64,000 nucleotides of DNA. Source: Silicimonas sp. (lineage in GTDB: Bacteria > Pseudomonadota > Alphaproteobacteria > Rhodobacterales > Rhodobacteraceae). Under the pieces are notes generated by a model. The model was not told the origin of the DNA and did not search any database. It was given only the letters and a program-made list of their open reading frames with translations. Where the stretch lies: positions 1 to 64,000 of the forward strand of contig JAJDUZ010000027.1 of the NCBI GenBank assembly GCA_022826385.1. The letters are read 5' to 3'. Made by a program: the position numbers and the translations under genes. Positions 51,131-59,683 of this stretch are shown piece after piece; position 1 is the stretch's first letter; every line of letters starts with the position of its first letter.

Positions 51131-52186
51131 ATGGACCAGATTTTCGGAATTGCCGCGACGATCGCAGCGCAGTTTCAATCACCGACGCTTGCCTTCCTGA
51201 TCGGCGGCATGGCTCTGGGTGCGCTAGGCAGTAAATTCTCGGTGCCCGATCAGGTCTACAAGTTCATCGTGCTGGTCCTGCTTCTGAAAGTCGGGCTTGG
51301 CGCCGGGATGTCCGTCCGGGAAGCGGATCTCGCGGATCTCGCCATTCCTGCCGCAGGTGCTGTGGTTCTGGGCGTTCTGATCGTGCTGGGCGGCAGTTGG
51401 GGCCTGAGACAATTCCGAGGCATCTCGATGATCGATGCCTATGCCACTGCGGGGCTCTTCGGCGCGGTGTCGGCCTCGACCCTTGCTGCTGGCATGGCCA
51501 TGCTGAACGAACATGCCATCGCATATGAAGGCTTCATAGGCGCGCTCTATCCGTTCATGGATATCGCGGCGCTGGTCACGGCAATCTCGCTGGCCAAACT
51601 CGCGGAAGCCAAGCGCCAGGTTCACGCTCAGGTCAGTGGCAATGCGGCGATTGCGGGCGGCCCATCCATTCGGAACAGCCTGCCAGAGGGGCTTTTTGCA
51701 ACGATCCTGACCGACACATTGAGAAGCCCAGCGATATCGGCGCTTTTGCTGGGGCTGTCGCTGGGCATCCTTGCCGAGCCAAAGTCCGTCTATGAGAGCT
51801 TCTATGAACCGCTTTTCCGGGGGCTTCTGTCCATCCTCATGCTTGTCATGGGCCTTGAAGCCTGGGCGCGGCTCTCAGAAATGCGGAAGGTGGCACACGC
51901 CTACTTGCTGTTTGGCCTGACCGCACCACTGCTGAACGGGGCACTGGGCTTCGCCATCGGACTGCTCGCGCATGAACTGACCGGGTTCTCAGCAGGCGGC
52001 GTCATTCTTCTGGCGGTTCTGGCGTCCTCAAGCTCGGACATCTCGGGACCACCAACGATGCGGGCGGCGTTGCCCGAGGCCAACCCGTCGGCCTATGTCG
52101 GCACGTCCACCGGTATCGGAACCCCGATTGCCATTCTCTCGATCCCGCTGTGGATCCTGCTGGCTGACCGGTTCATCGGGCTCTGA
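51131..52186 (+). CDS. SbtA-like sodium-dependent bicarbonate transport family permease
   Basis: AFLIGGMALGALGSKFSVPDQVYKFIVLVLLLKVGLGAGMSVREADL...ASSSSDISGPPTMRAALPEANPS. Confidence 0.8.
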   Translation: MDQIFGIAATIAAQFQSPTLAFLIGGMALGALGSKFSVPDQVYKFIVLVLLLKVGLGAGMSVREADLADLAIPAAGAVVLGVLIVLGGSWGLRQFRGISMIDAYATAGLFGAVSASTLAAGMAMLNEHAIAYEGFIGALYPFMDIAALVTAISLAKLAEAKRQVHAQVSGNAAIAGGPSIRNSLPEGLFATILTDTLRSPAISALLLGLSLGILAEPKSVYESFYEPLFRGLLSILMLVMGLEAWARLSEMRKVAHAYLLFGLTAPLLNGALGFAIGLLAHELTGFSAGGVILLAVLASSSSDISGPPTMRAALPEANPSAYVGTSTGIGTPIAILSIPLWILLADRFIGL

Positions 52187-52293
52187 CCAACGTTTCGCTT
52201 TCGTCACAAAGTGCAAGTTCATGTGACCACGGCGTGACTTCTCTTGTTCTTAAAGCGTTCCATGGCAATCTTGGAGGCGAAAGGAATCCCTCG

Positions 52294-53508
52294 ATGTCCA
52301 TTGAACGCTTCACATTCCCGGGCCACGCGGGCGACGATCTGGCCGCACGGCTGGATATGCCCGATGGCCCGCACCTTGCGACGGCGCTGTTCGCGCATTG
52401 CTTTACATGCGGCAAGGACATCACGGCAGCCCGGCGCATCGCGGCGCGACTGTCGGCCATGGGCATCGCTGTTTTGCGGTTTGACTTCACCGGCCTTGGC
52501 CATTCGGGCGGCGAGTTCGGCAACACGACATTCACGTCGAATGTCGACGATCTGGTGCAAGCCGTTGCACATCTCGCCGACCGCGGGATGGCGCCCAGTT
52601 TGATGATCGGCCACTCGCTTGGCGGGGCTGCCGTTCTGAAAGCGGCGGGCCAGATTGACAGTGTGAAGGCCGTGGTCACGATCGGTGCGCCGTTCGACCC
52701 CGAGCATGTGACGCACAACTTTGGCGACGCACTGGATCAGATTGCGGCCGAGGGCAAGGCCAGCGTCGATCTTGCAGGTCGCCCGTTCACCATTGGAAAG
52801 GCCTTCGTTGATGACGTGGCTGCTGCCGCATTGGAGCCGGCAATCGGGAAATTGCACAAGGCGCTTCTGGTCATGCACGCGCCCCGCGACACGACCGTGG
52901 GCGTCGAGAATGCGACGCGCATTTTCCTGGCGGCCAAGCACCCGAAGAGCTTTGTGACCCTTGATGACGCAGACCACCTTGTCTCGCGCCCCGAAGATGC
53001 CGAATACGCGGCCGAGGTGATTTCGGCCTGGGCGGGTCGTTATCTTGACCTGCGCCCCCCGGCGCCCCCACCCGGTGCGCCCGAGGGGATCGTGCGGGTC
53101 AGCGAGGCGGATGCGAACGGCTTTCTGCAGGATGTGAACGCGGGTCCCTTCCACCACACGGTTGCGGATGAACCCTTGGCCTATGGTGGCACCAATCAAG
53201 GCATGTCGCCCTATGGCTTCCTGTCCGCTGGTCTAGGCGCCTGCACCTCGATGACGATCCGCATGTATGCCCGCCGCAAGGGATGGCCGCTGGACCACGT
53301 GTCTGTCGATGTGAGCCATGACAAGGTTCACGCGCAGGACGCGGAAACGTCAAAGGCCGTTCGGATCGACAGTTTCCGGCGGGAAATCCGGCTTGAGGGG
53401 TCGCTTGACGCCGAGCAGCGGCAACGCCTGCTGGAGATTGCCGATAAGTGCCCGGTGCACCGGACGTTGGAAACCGGCGCCCGCGTCGAGACCATTCTGG
53501 TGGATTGA
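52294..53508 (+). CDS. bifunctional alpha/beta hydrolase - OsmC family fusion protein
   Basis: N-terminal hydrolase MIGHSLGGAAVLKAAG (GHSLGG nucleophile elbow); C-terminal OsmC-like GLGACTSMTIRMYARRKGWPLDHVSVDVSH. Confidence 0.9.
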   Translation: MSIERFTFPGHAGDDLAARLDMPDGPHLATALFAHCFTCGKDITAARRIAARLSAMGIAVLRFDFTGLGHSGGEFGNTTFTSNVDDLVQAVAHLADRGMAPSLMIGHSLGGAAVLKAAGQIDSVKAVVTIGAPFDPEHVTHNFGDALDQIAAEGKASVDLAGRPFTIGKAFVDDVAAAALEPAIGKLHKALLVMHAPRDTTVGVENATRIFLAAKHPKSFVTLDDADHLVSRPEDAEYAAEVISAWAGRYLDLRPPAPPPGAPEGIVRVSEADANGFLQDVNAGPFHHTVADEPLAYGGTNQGMSPYGFLSAGLGACTSMTIRMYARRKGWPLDHVSVDVSHDKVHAQDAETSKAVRIDSFRREIRLEGSLDAEQRQRLLEIADKCPVHRTLETGARVETILVD

Positions 53509-53540
53509 AGTGGCGTGCCTGTCGTGCGAGTTTCGCCGGC

Positions 53541-54533
53541 ATGGAGAAAACCGCAGAAACCCTGAGGACCGCGCAGCTGCCGCAGGTGCAGGAACCGCGT
53601 AACGCGGGCATGCCGCTGGACCTTGATCTGGTGCGTGCCTTGCAGGCCAACACCAGCGCGATCGAACGGCGTGCCGCCACGTTGCCGGGCCGTCGGTCCG
53701 TGAAGAAAGCCTATCAAGCGGCGTGGTTGGCGCGGGCGGTCACCATGATCGACCTGACGACCTTGTCGGGCGACGACACAGCCGGTCGCGTGCGTCGGCT
53801 GTGTGCGAAGGCCCGCCAACCGGTTCGGGCCGACCTGTTGGAAGCCATCGGTTTGCCCGGACTGACTGTCGGGGCGGTCTGCGTTTACCACGATATGATC
53901 GAAACTGCCGTCGATGCTCTGGCTGGCACGGGCATCCCAGTGGCTGCCGTCTCGACCGGTTTTCCGGCGGGGCTCTCGCCGTTTCATCTGCGAGTCACCG
54001 AAATTGGGGAAAGCGTGTCGGCCGGCGCGAAGGAGATCGACATCGTGATCTCGCGCCGTCACGTGCTGACGGGCAATTGGCAAGCCCTTTACGACGAGAT
54101 GAGGACCTTCCGCGAGGCCTGTGGCGATGCGCATGTGAAGGCCATTCTCGCGACCGGCGAACTGGGGTCGCTGCGCAACGTGGCGCGCGCAAGCTGGGTT
54201 TGCATGATGGCAGGCGCGGATTTCATCAAGACCTCGACCGGGAAGGAAAGCGTGAACGCCACTTTGCCGGTGTCGCTGGTGATGATGCGAGCCATCCGCG
54301 GCTATCACGAATTGACGGGCTACCGGGTCGGTTACAAACCGGCTGGCGGCATCTCGAAGGCCAAGGATGCCGTCACCTATCTGACGCTGGTGAAGGACGA
54401 GCTTGGAGACCGCTGGCTGCAAAACGATCTATTCCGCTTCGGGGCCTCATCGCTTTTGGGTGACATTGAACGCCAATTGGAACATCACGTGACGGGCCGC
54501 TATTCCGCCGGTCACCGGCACCCGCTGGGCTAG
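53541..54533 (+). CDS. deoC: deoxyribose-phosphate aldolase
   Basis: IDLTTLSGDDT, EIDIVISRRHVLTG, VKAILATGELGSLRNV, ADFIKTSTGKESVNAT, GYKPAGGISKAKDA. Confidence 0.94.
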   Translation: MEKTAETLRTAQLPQVQEPRNAGMPLDLDLVRALQANTSAIERRAATLPGRRSVKKAYQAAWLARAVTMIDLTTLSGDDTAGRVRRLCAKARQPVRADLLEAIGLPGLTVGAVCVYHDMIETAVDALAGTGIPVAAVSTGFPAGLSPFHLRVTEIGESVSAGAKEIDIVISRRHVLTGNWQALYDEMRTFREACGDAHVKAILATGELGSLRNVARASWVCMMAGADFIKTSTGKESVNATLPVSLVMMRAIRGYHELTGYRVGYKPAGGISKAKDAVTYLTLVKDELGDRWLQNDLFRFGASSLLGDIERQLEHHVTGRYSAGHRHPLG

Positions 54534-54546
54534 GGAGATATTGGGA

Positions 54547-56880
54547 ATGAACGTATCCGAGATCTTCGAAAGCATGGACTATGGCCCGGCGCCCGAGGAC
54601 GCGTCCGAGGCCAAGGCGTGGTTGGCCGAGCACAAGTCGCTTGGTCTGTTCATCAATGGCCGCTTTACCAAGCCGGGCACGACCTTCGCATCGAAAAACC
54701 CGGCCACGGGAAAGACGCTTGCCAAGGTCAGCCAAGCGACCCAGCGCGATGTCAACGCAGCGGTCAAGGCGGCCCGCGCGGCGCAAGCGGCATGGGCGGC
54801 GGATGCCAAGGCACGGGCGCGGGTGCTCTATGCATTGGCGCGGCTGGTGCAGAAGCAATCCCGGCTCTTTGCCGTGCTCGAGACGCTGGACAACGGTAAA
54901 CCGATCCGCGAAAGCCGCGACATCGACGTGCCGCTGGTGGCCCGGCATTTCTACTATCACGCGGGCATGGCCCAGTTGATGGACGACGAGTTGCCTGGGC
55001 GCGAACCGCTAGGCGTCTGCGGGCAGATCATTCCTTGGAACTTCCCCTTGCTGATGCTGGCGTGGAAGGTCGCGCCTGCCCTGGCCATGGGAAACACCGT
55101 TGTTCTGAAGCCCGCTGAATATACCTCGCTGACCGCACTTCTGTTCGCGGAACTGTCTTTGGAGGCCGGGGTGCCGCCCGGTGTCTTGAACATCGTGACA
55201 GGTGACGGCGCAGTGGGCGAGATGATCGTCGGCCACAAGGACATCGACAAGATCGCCTTTACAGGCTCGACCGAGGTCGGACGCCGCATCCGCCGTGCTA
55301 CCGCAGGCACCGGCAAAGCGCTGACCTTGGAGCTTGGCGGCAAGTCGCCTTACATCGTGTTTGACGACGCTGACATCGACAGTGCGATTGAAGGGCTGGT
55401 CGACGCGATCTGGTTTAATCAGGGTCAAGTGTGCTGCGCCGGTTCGCGCCTGTTGGTGCAGGAAGGCATTGCCGGCGATTTCACCCGGCGACTGAAAGCG
55501 CGGATGGACAAGCTGCGGATCGGGGATCCGCTGGACAAGTGCATTGATGTCGGTGCCGTTGTTGATCCAGCACAGCTGAAGACAATCCGGGCGCTGGTCG
55601 ATGGCTCGGCCGGAGAGGTTTATCACGCGTCTGCGGACCTTCCCGAGAAAGGGTGTTTCTATCCGCCGACGCTGATCTCGAACCTGTCGGTTGCGGACCC
55701 GCTGATGCAGGAAGAGATCTTTGGGCCGGTTCTGGTCTCGACCACGTTCCGCACACCGGCCGAGGCGGTGGAACTGGCGAACAACACACGTTACGGGCTG
55801 GCCGCGACCGTCTGGACCGAGAACGTGAACCTTGCGCTGGACATTGCGCCTAAGCTGGCCGCCGGGGTGGTCTGGGTGAACGCGACCAACCTGTTCGATG
55901 CAGCCGCAGGTTTTGGCGGTGTCCGCGAAAGCGGGTTCGGGCGCGAAGGCGGTTGGGAAGGTTTGCGGGCCTATACGAAACCCACATCTGACGCGCCTGC
56001 GCTATCGCCTGTGAAAGCTATTGCCCCGCCGAAGGTTCCATCGACCGACGGCATCGATCGCACTGCCAAACTTTACATTGGCGGCAAGCAGGCAAGACCG
56101 GATGGCGGGTATTCGAACGCCGTGTGGTCGCCCGACGGCACGTTGCTGGGCCATGTCGGGCTTGCGAACCGGAAAGACCTGCGCAACGCGGTCGAAGCGA
56201 TGAACACCGCCAAAAGCTGGTCGAAAACCACCGGGCATTTGCGTGCGCAGATCCTCTACTTCTTGGCCGAGAACCTCTCGGCTCGCGCGGAAGAGTTTGC
56301 CAATCGGATCGACGCAATGACCGGCCGGAAGGATGGCGCCACGGAAGTCGAGCGTTCGATTGACCGGTTGTTCAGCTGGGCCGCATGGGCCGACAAGTTC
56401 GACGGTCGCGCCAAGGGTGTGCCGATGCGCGGCGTGGCGCTGGCGATGAATGAACCCGTCGGTCGCATTGGCGCCTTCGCGCCGGACAACGCGGCCTTTC
56501 TTGGCTTGGTGTCAATTGTCGGCGCGTCGATGGCGATGGGGAACCGTTTGACCATCGTGGCCTCGGAACCGTTTCCGCTGGCGGCAACGGATTTCTATCA
56601 GGTGCTTGAGACTTCGGATGTGCCGGCCGGTGTCGTCAACATCCTGACGGGGTCGCACACCGAACTCGCCGCGCAGATGGCGGGGCATATGGACCTTGAC
56701 GCGGTTTGGTCCTTCTCGTCGTCAGACATCTCGGCCACCATCGAGGAAGAAGCAGCTGGCAACCTTAAGCGGACCTGGGTCAATCATGGCAAGGATCGCG
56801 ACTGGTGCAGGACGGACGCCGATGCATTCCTGGATGCCGCAACCGAGACCAAAACCGTCTGGGTGCCCTACGGCGAGTGA
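54547..56880 (+). CDS. two-domain aldehyde dehydrogenase (ALDH16-like architecture)
   Basis: N-terminal complete ALDH (GQIIPWNFPLLMLAWKVAPALAMGNTVVLKP, LELGGKSPYIVFDDADID, NQGQVCCAGSRL) plus second degenerate ALDH domain. Confidence 0.9.
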   Translation: MNVSEIFESMDYGPAPEDASEAKAWLAEHKSLGLFINGRFTKPGTTFASKNPATGKTLAKVSQATQRDVNAAVKAARAAQAAWAADAKARARVLYALARLVQKQSRLFAVLETLDNGKPIRESRDIDVPLVARHFYYHAGMAQLMDDELPGREPLGVCGQIIPWNFPLLMLAWKVAPALAMGNTVVLKPAEYTSLTALLFAELSLEAGVPPGVLNIVTGDGAVGEMIVGHKDIDKIAFTGSTEVGRRIRRATAGTGKALTLELGGKSPYIVFDDADIDSAIEGLVDAIWFNQGQVCCAGSRLLVQEGIAGDFTRRLKARMDKLRIGDPLDKCIDVGAVVDPAQLKTIRALVDGSAGEVYHASADLPEKGCFYPPTLISNLSVADPLMQEEIFGPVLVSTTFRTPAEAVELANNTRYGLAATVWTENVNLALDIAPKLAAGVVWVNATNLFDAAAGFGGVRESGFGREGGWEGLRAYTKPTSDAPALSPVKAIAPPKVPSTDGIDRTAKLYIGGKQARPDGGYSNAVWSPDGTLLGHVGLANRKDLRNAVEAMNTAKSWSKTTGHLRAQILYFLAENLSARAEEFANRIDAMTGRKDGATEVERSIDRLFSWAAWADKFDGRAKGVPMRGVALAMNEPVGRIGAFAPDNAAFLGLVSIVGASMAMGNRLTIVASEPFPLAATDFYQVLETSDVPAGVVNILTGSHTELAAQMAGHMDLDAVWSFSSSDISATIEEEAAGNLKRTWVNHGKDRDWCRTDADAFLDAATETKTVWVPYGE

Positions 56881-57369
56881 CTATTGGTCATCCGGAGTTT
56901 CGTCCGAGGTGAACCAGCCTTTGGCGGTTTGCACCCATCCGCTGGTCGTCACTTTAGTGGCTTCAGTCGCACTTTCCGTCATGGCAACCGCGCGTTCGGT
57001 CAGAGTTGGCTTGGCTGCCGCTTCGCGCAGCTTTTCGGTGCTGATATAGCCAAGCCCGCCTATAACCGCTGCCGCACCCGCGACGCTCATGACCACGCGG
57101 GCGATGACGGAACTGCGCCAGAGATAGCGCAAAGTGTATCCCAGAACGCTGCTCTTTCTGAGGCTCAGCGGTCCGACATCCGTATAGGTTTCGGCGCTGA
57201 ACCAAAGCATGAAGACAGCCCAGATGACGGGCAGAACAAGCAACACGATCCCAAGGATGGGCGACTGCGCCAGTACCACAAGCGAGATCGCCAGATAGAT
57301 CAGGAACGCGATCAGGCGAACCTTCATTCCGCCGGTCATGCCGGACCAGTAGCCTTGCGTTTGGCTCAT
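56881..57369 (-). CDS. hypothetical membrane protein
   Basis: MSQTQGYWSGMTGGMKVRLIAFLIYLAISLVVLAQSPILGIVLLVLPVIWAVFMLWF, hydrophobic segments. Confidence 0.7.
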   Translation of the reverse strand: MSQTQGYWSGMTGGMKVRLIAFLIYLAISLVVLAQSPILGIVLLVLPVIWAVFMLWFSAETYTDVGPLSLRKSSVLGYTLRYLWRSSVIARVVMSVAGAAAVIGGLGYISTEKLREAAAKPTLTERAVAMTESATEATKVTTSGWVQTAKGWFTSDETPDDQ

Positions 57370-57460
57370 CGTCACTCCTCGCCCCAAGGAAGAGGTCATG
57401 ACTCAAACGGCCTAATTCAAGGCGAGGTCGCAAGATCAGCAAACGCCGTTGCAAAAACGC

Positions 57461-57490
57461 AAAAAACCCGCGCAGCGGCAGCTACGCGGG
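57461..57490 (-). terminator. Rho-independent terminator after hsp20
   Basis: Minus strand CCCGCG...CGCGGG stem followed by TTTTTT. Confidence 0.8.
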
Positions 57491-57513
57491 CTTCGAACTG
57501 GATCGAGCGCCGA

Positions 57514-57972
57514 TCAGGAGGCTTCGACAGCCTTTGCGTCGACCGTCTCGCCGTTCAAAATCTCGATGCGGCGGGGCTTCAGCGCTTCGGGCACTTCGCG
57601 CAGCAGATCGACATGCAGCATGCCGTTCACGTGGCTGGCGCCGGTCACACGAACATGGTCGGCAAGCGTGAAGCGACGTTCGAAGGCGCGGTTGGCGATC
57701 CCGCGATGAAGATACGTCCGCTCGTCAGTGTCCTCGGACTTCCGGGCAGACACGACAAGGGCGTTCTCGCGAACTTCAACCGACAGGTCTTCTTCGCCAA
57801 AACCGGCCACGGCGATGGAAATACGCCAGGCGTCGTCAGCGGTTTTTTCGATGTTATAGGGCGGATAGGACGGGGTCTGGGCCGTGTCGGCCAGAATGCG
57901 GTCCATCATGTCGGCGATTTGATCGAAACCGACGGTTGCACGATGCAAAGGTGCAAGGTCAAACCTTCTCAT
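57514..57972 (-). CDS. Hsp20/alpha-crystallin family small heat shock protein
   Basis: MRRFDLAPLHRATVGFDQIADMMDRI...YPPYNIEKTADDAWRISIAVAGFGEEDLSVEVRENALVVSARK. Confidence 0.94.
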   Translation of the reverse strand: MRRFDLAPLHRATVGFDQIADMMDRILADTAQTPSYPPYNIEKTADDAWRISIAVAGFGEEDLSVEVRENALVVSARKSEDTDERTYLHRGIANRAFERRFTLADHVRVTGASHVNGMLHVDLLREVPEALKPRRIEILNGETVDAKAVEAS

Positions 57973-57973
57973 A

Positions 57974-58024
57974 AGGTCATCCTCCATTGAGCGATACCAG
58001 ATCAGCCTTCCCATTGGGCAAGGC
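57974..58024 (-). promoter_or_regulatory. candidate ROSE-like RNA thermometer in hsp20 5' UTR
   Basis: mRNA GCCUUGCCCAAUGGGAAGGC hairpin, then GGUAUCGCUCAAUGGAGGAUGACC hairpin sequestering GGAGGA; UCGCU motif opposite AGGA. Confidence 0.6.
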
Positions 58025-58091
58025 ACTTTTCAGTCGCCGGACCCGTCATTGGCGCCCGACAAAATCGAGATAGGAACATCGAATTCGGGGT

Positions 58092-58748
58092 TCAAGAGGG
58101 GTCGTTCAACATGTCGAGCAGCGGCTGTATCCGCGAGCGCGCATTCGCGGCCACCGCGACGGACCGGCCGCCCTGTTGTGCCCTGCTGTTGATGACGGCG
58201 ACCAGTTCGACGCCGTCCTCTTTCAAACGCAGGACGGGTCCGCCGCTTTCGCCACCTTGGACGATGCAGCCCAGCGTCACGACAACTGGTATCGCACCGT
58301 CGATCACAACGCATCTACGGGTTCTCGGTCGCGTGCGCGACATGCCGCGCCAACTGGCCAGAAAAAGCCCTTCACCCGCCTCAGCTTCCGGACCGATGTC
58401 GAACGGCACGGCGGTGGCTGGATCAACTGGTGTCGCAAGTTGCGCAACGGCTATGTCGAACCGCAGCCGCAGCAGGCGCTGATTTTGGAAGCTGGTGTAA
58501 TGGGGATGAACCACCACGCGTTGCACCCGTATCGGATCGGCATCTACATCGCTGCCAAGTCGGAATGTGTATCCAACCCCGTCATCTTCCTTGACGCAGT
58601 GCGCAGCCGTCACGATGACGTCGGGCCGCACGAGCGACGCAGAACAGCCGCCGCCGCTTTCGTTTTCAATCCTGCCTGCGGCCTTGAACGGATCTGCAGT
58701 GGCAGGAACGGCAAGGCAGCAAAAGAACCAGGCAAGAGCGAAGCGCAT
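58092..58748 (-). CDS. secreted trypsin-like serine protease
   Basis: Signal peptide; VTAAHC, FDIAVAQL, GESGGPVL catalytic triad. Confidence 0.9.
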   Translation of the reverse strand: MRFALAWFFCCLAVPATADPFKAAGRIENESGGGCSASLVRPDVIVTAAHCVKEDDGVGYTFRLGSDVDADPIRVQRVVVHPHYTSFQNQRLLRLRFDIAVAQLATPVDPATAVPFDIGPEAEAGEGLFLASWRGMSRTRPRTRRCVVIDGAIPVVVTLGCIVQGGESGGPVLRLKEDGVELVAVINSRAQQGGRSVAVAANARSRIQPLLDMLNDPS

Positions 58749-58783
58749 TCTTGCATCCTGCAAGTCGTTCAGACCGGGTCAAG

Positions 58784-59611
58784 TCACGGTCGCAGGAATT
58801 TGGCCCCATCCCGGCCAGACAAGCGGCGCTTCTCATCGGGACGAATGATGTTGACCTTGGGTGCGGCCGCAACGGCACCGGTCCCGCTGTTCAAGAGGGC
58901 CATCATCTCGGACAGTGGCTTTTCGAGGTTTGTTCCAAGCGCCACCTTGCGCCCGCGCACCTCGGCTTTGGCGGAGACGACCGAAACGATCCGTGGTTGT
59001 CCGTTCTCTTCCGCAAAAATGGGTGCTCCAGACGACCCGAAGTCGACATTGCAAGAAAGAACAAGCGATCCGCGCTGGCGGGCCAGCACGTGGCACACTT
59101 CCTGGATCGAAGGTGAATCCGCGCGATCATGTGCATATGAGACAACGCCCACCTGCTGCCCCTTGCGCGGACGTTTGGCCGTCTGGAAGGGCGCAACGCT
59201 GGGCAAACGGATGTCGCTGACCAGCTCGAACAAGGCCAGATCATTGGCCACGTTGCCTGCAGCTTCGGTGCCCGTGAACACGTAGTCCGGGTGGATGACG
59301 ATGCGACCGACCTTGCGCGAGGCAGTGGCGTGCCCATTGCGGAAGCCCGCGTGGAACACGATGTCTCTTGCTTCGATCAGATCGCCGGAATGAGCATCGA
59401 ATGCGCAATGCGCTGCAGTGAGAACGATGCGAGGCGAGATCATGGCGCCGGTGCACATGCCGCCCCAACCGATGTTCAAACGGCCAACGGCCTCCCAGCC
59501 GCGCGCGTCATAGGCTGTCATGATCTTCATCAGCTCCGACGGCTGATTGTCCTGACTGGCGGCCGTGGTGGCGCAAAATGCCGCGAAAACTGCGGCAAGC
59601 ACACGTCGCAT
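58784..59611 (-). CDS. secreted trypsin-like serine protease (second)
   Basis: Signal peptide; LTAAHC, NDLALFEL, GSSGAPIF triad. Confidence 0.9.
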   Translation of the reverse strand: MRRVLAAVFAAFCATTAASQDNQPSELMKIMTAYDARGWEAVGRLNIGWGGMCTGAMISPRIVLTAAHCAFDAHSGDLIEARDIVFHAGFRNGHATASRKVGRIVIHPDYVFTGTEAAGNVANDLALFELVSDIRLPSVAPFQTAKRPRKGQQVGVVSYAHDRADSPSIQEVCHVLARQRGSLVLSCNVDFGSSGAPIFAEENGQPRIVSVVSAKAEVRGRKVALGTNLEKPLSEMMALLNSGTGAVAAAPKVNIIRPDEKRRLSGRDGAKFLRP

Positions 59612-59683
59612 ACCGAACCTCTTCCCTCTTCGGGGTCCGACGTTACTGATGCCTTGCGGCAAGAATATGTCGACCCGGAAGAA

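Noticed and set aside
52294-53508. Alpha/beta hydrolase-OsmC fusion as a novel architecture
   Set aside because: This fusion is already known as a bifunctional alpha/beta hydrolase/OsmC family, so it is listed only as a feature.
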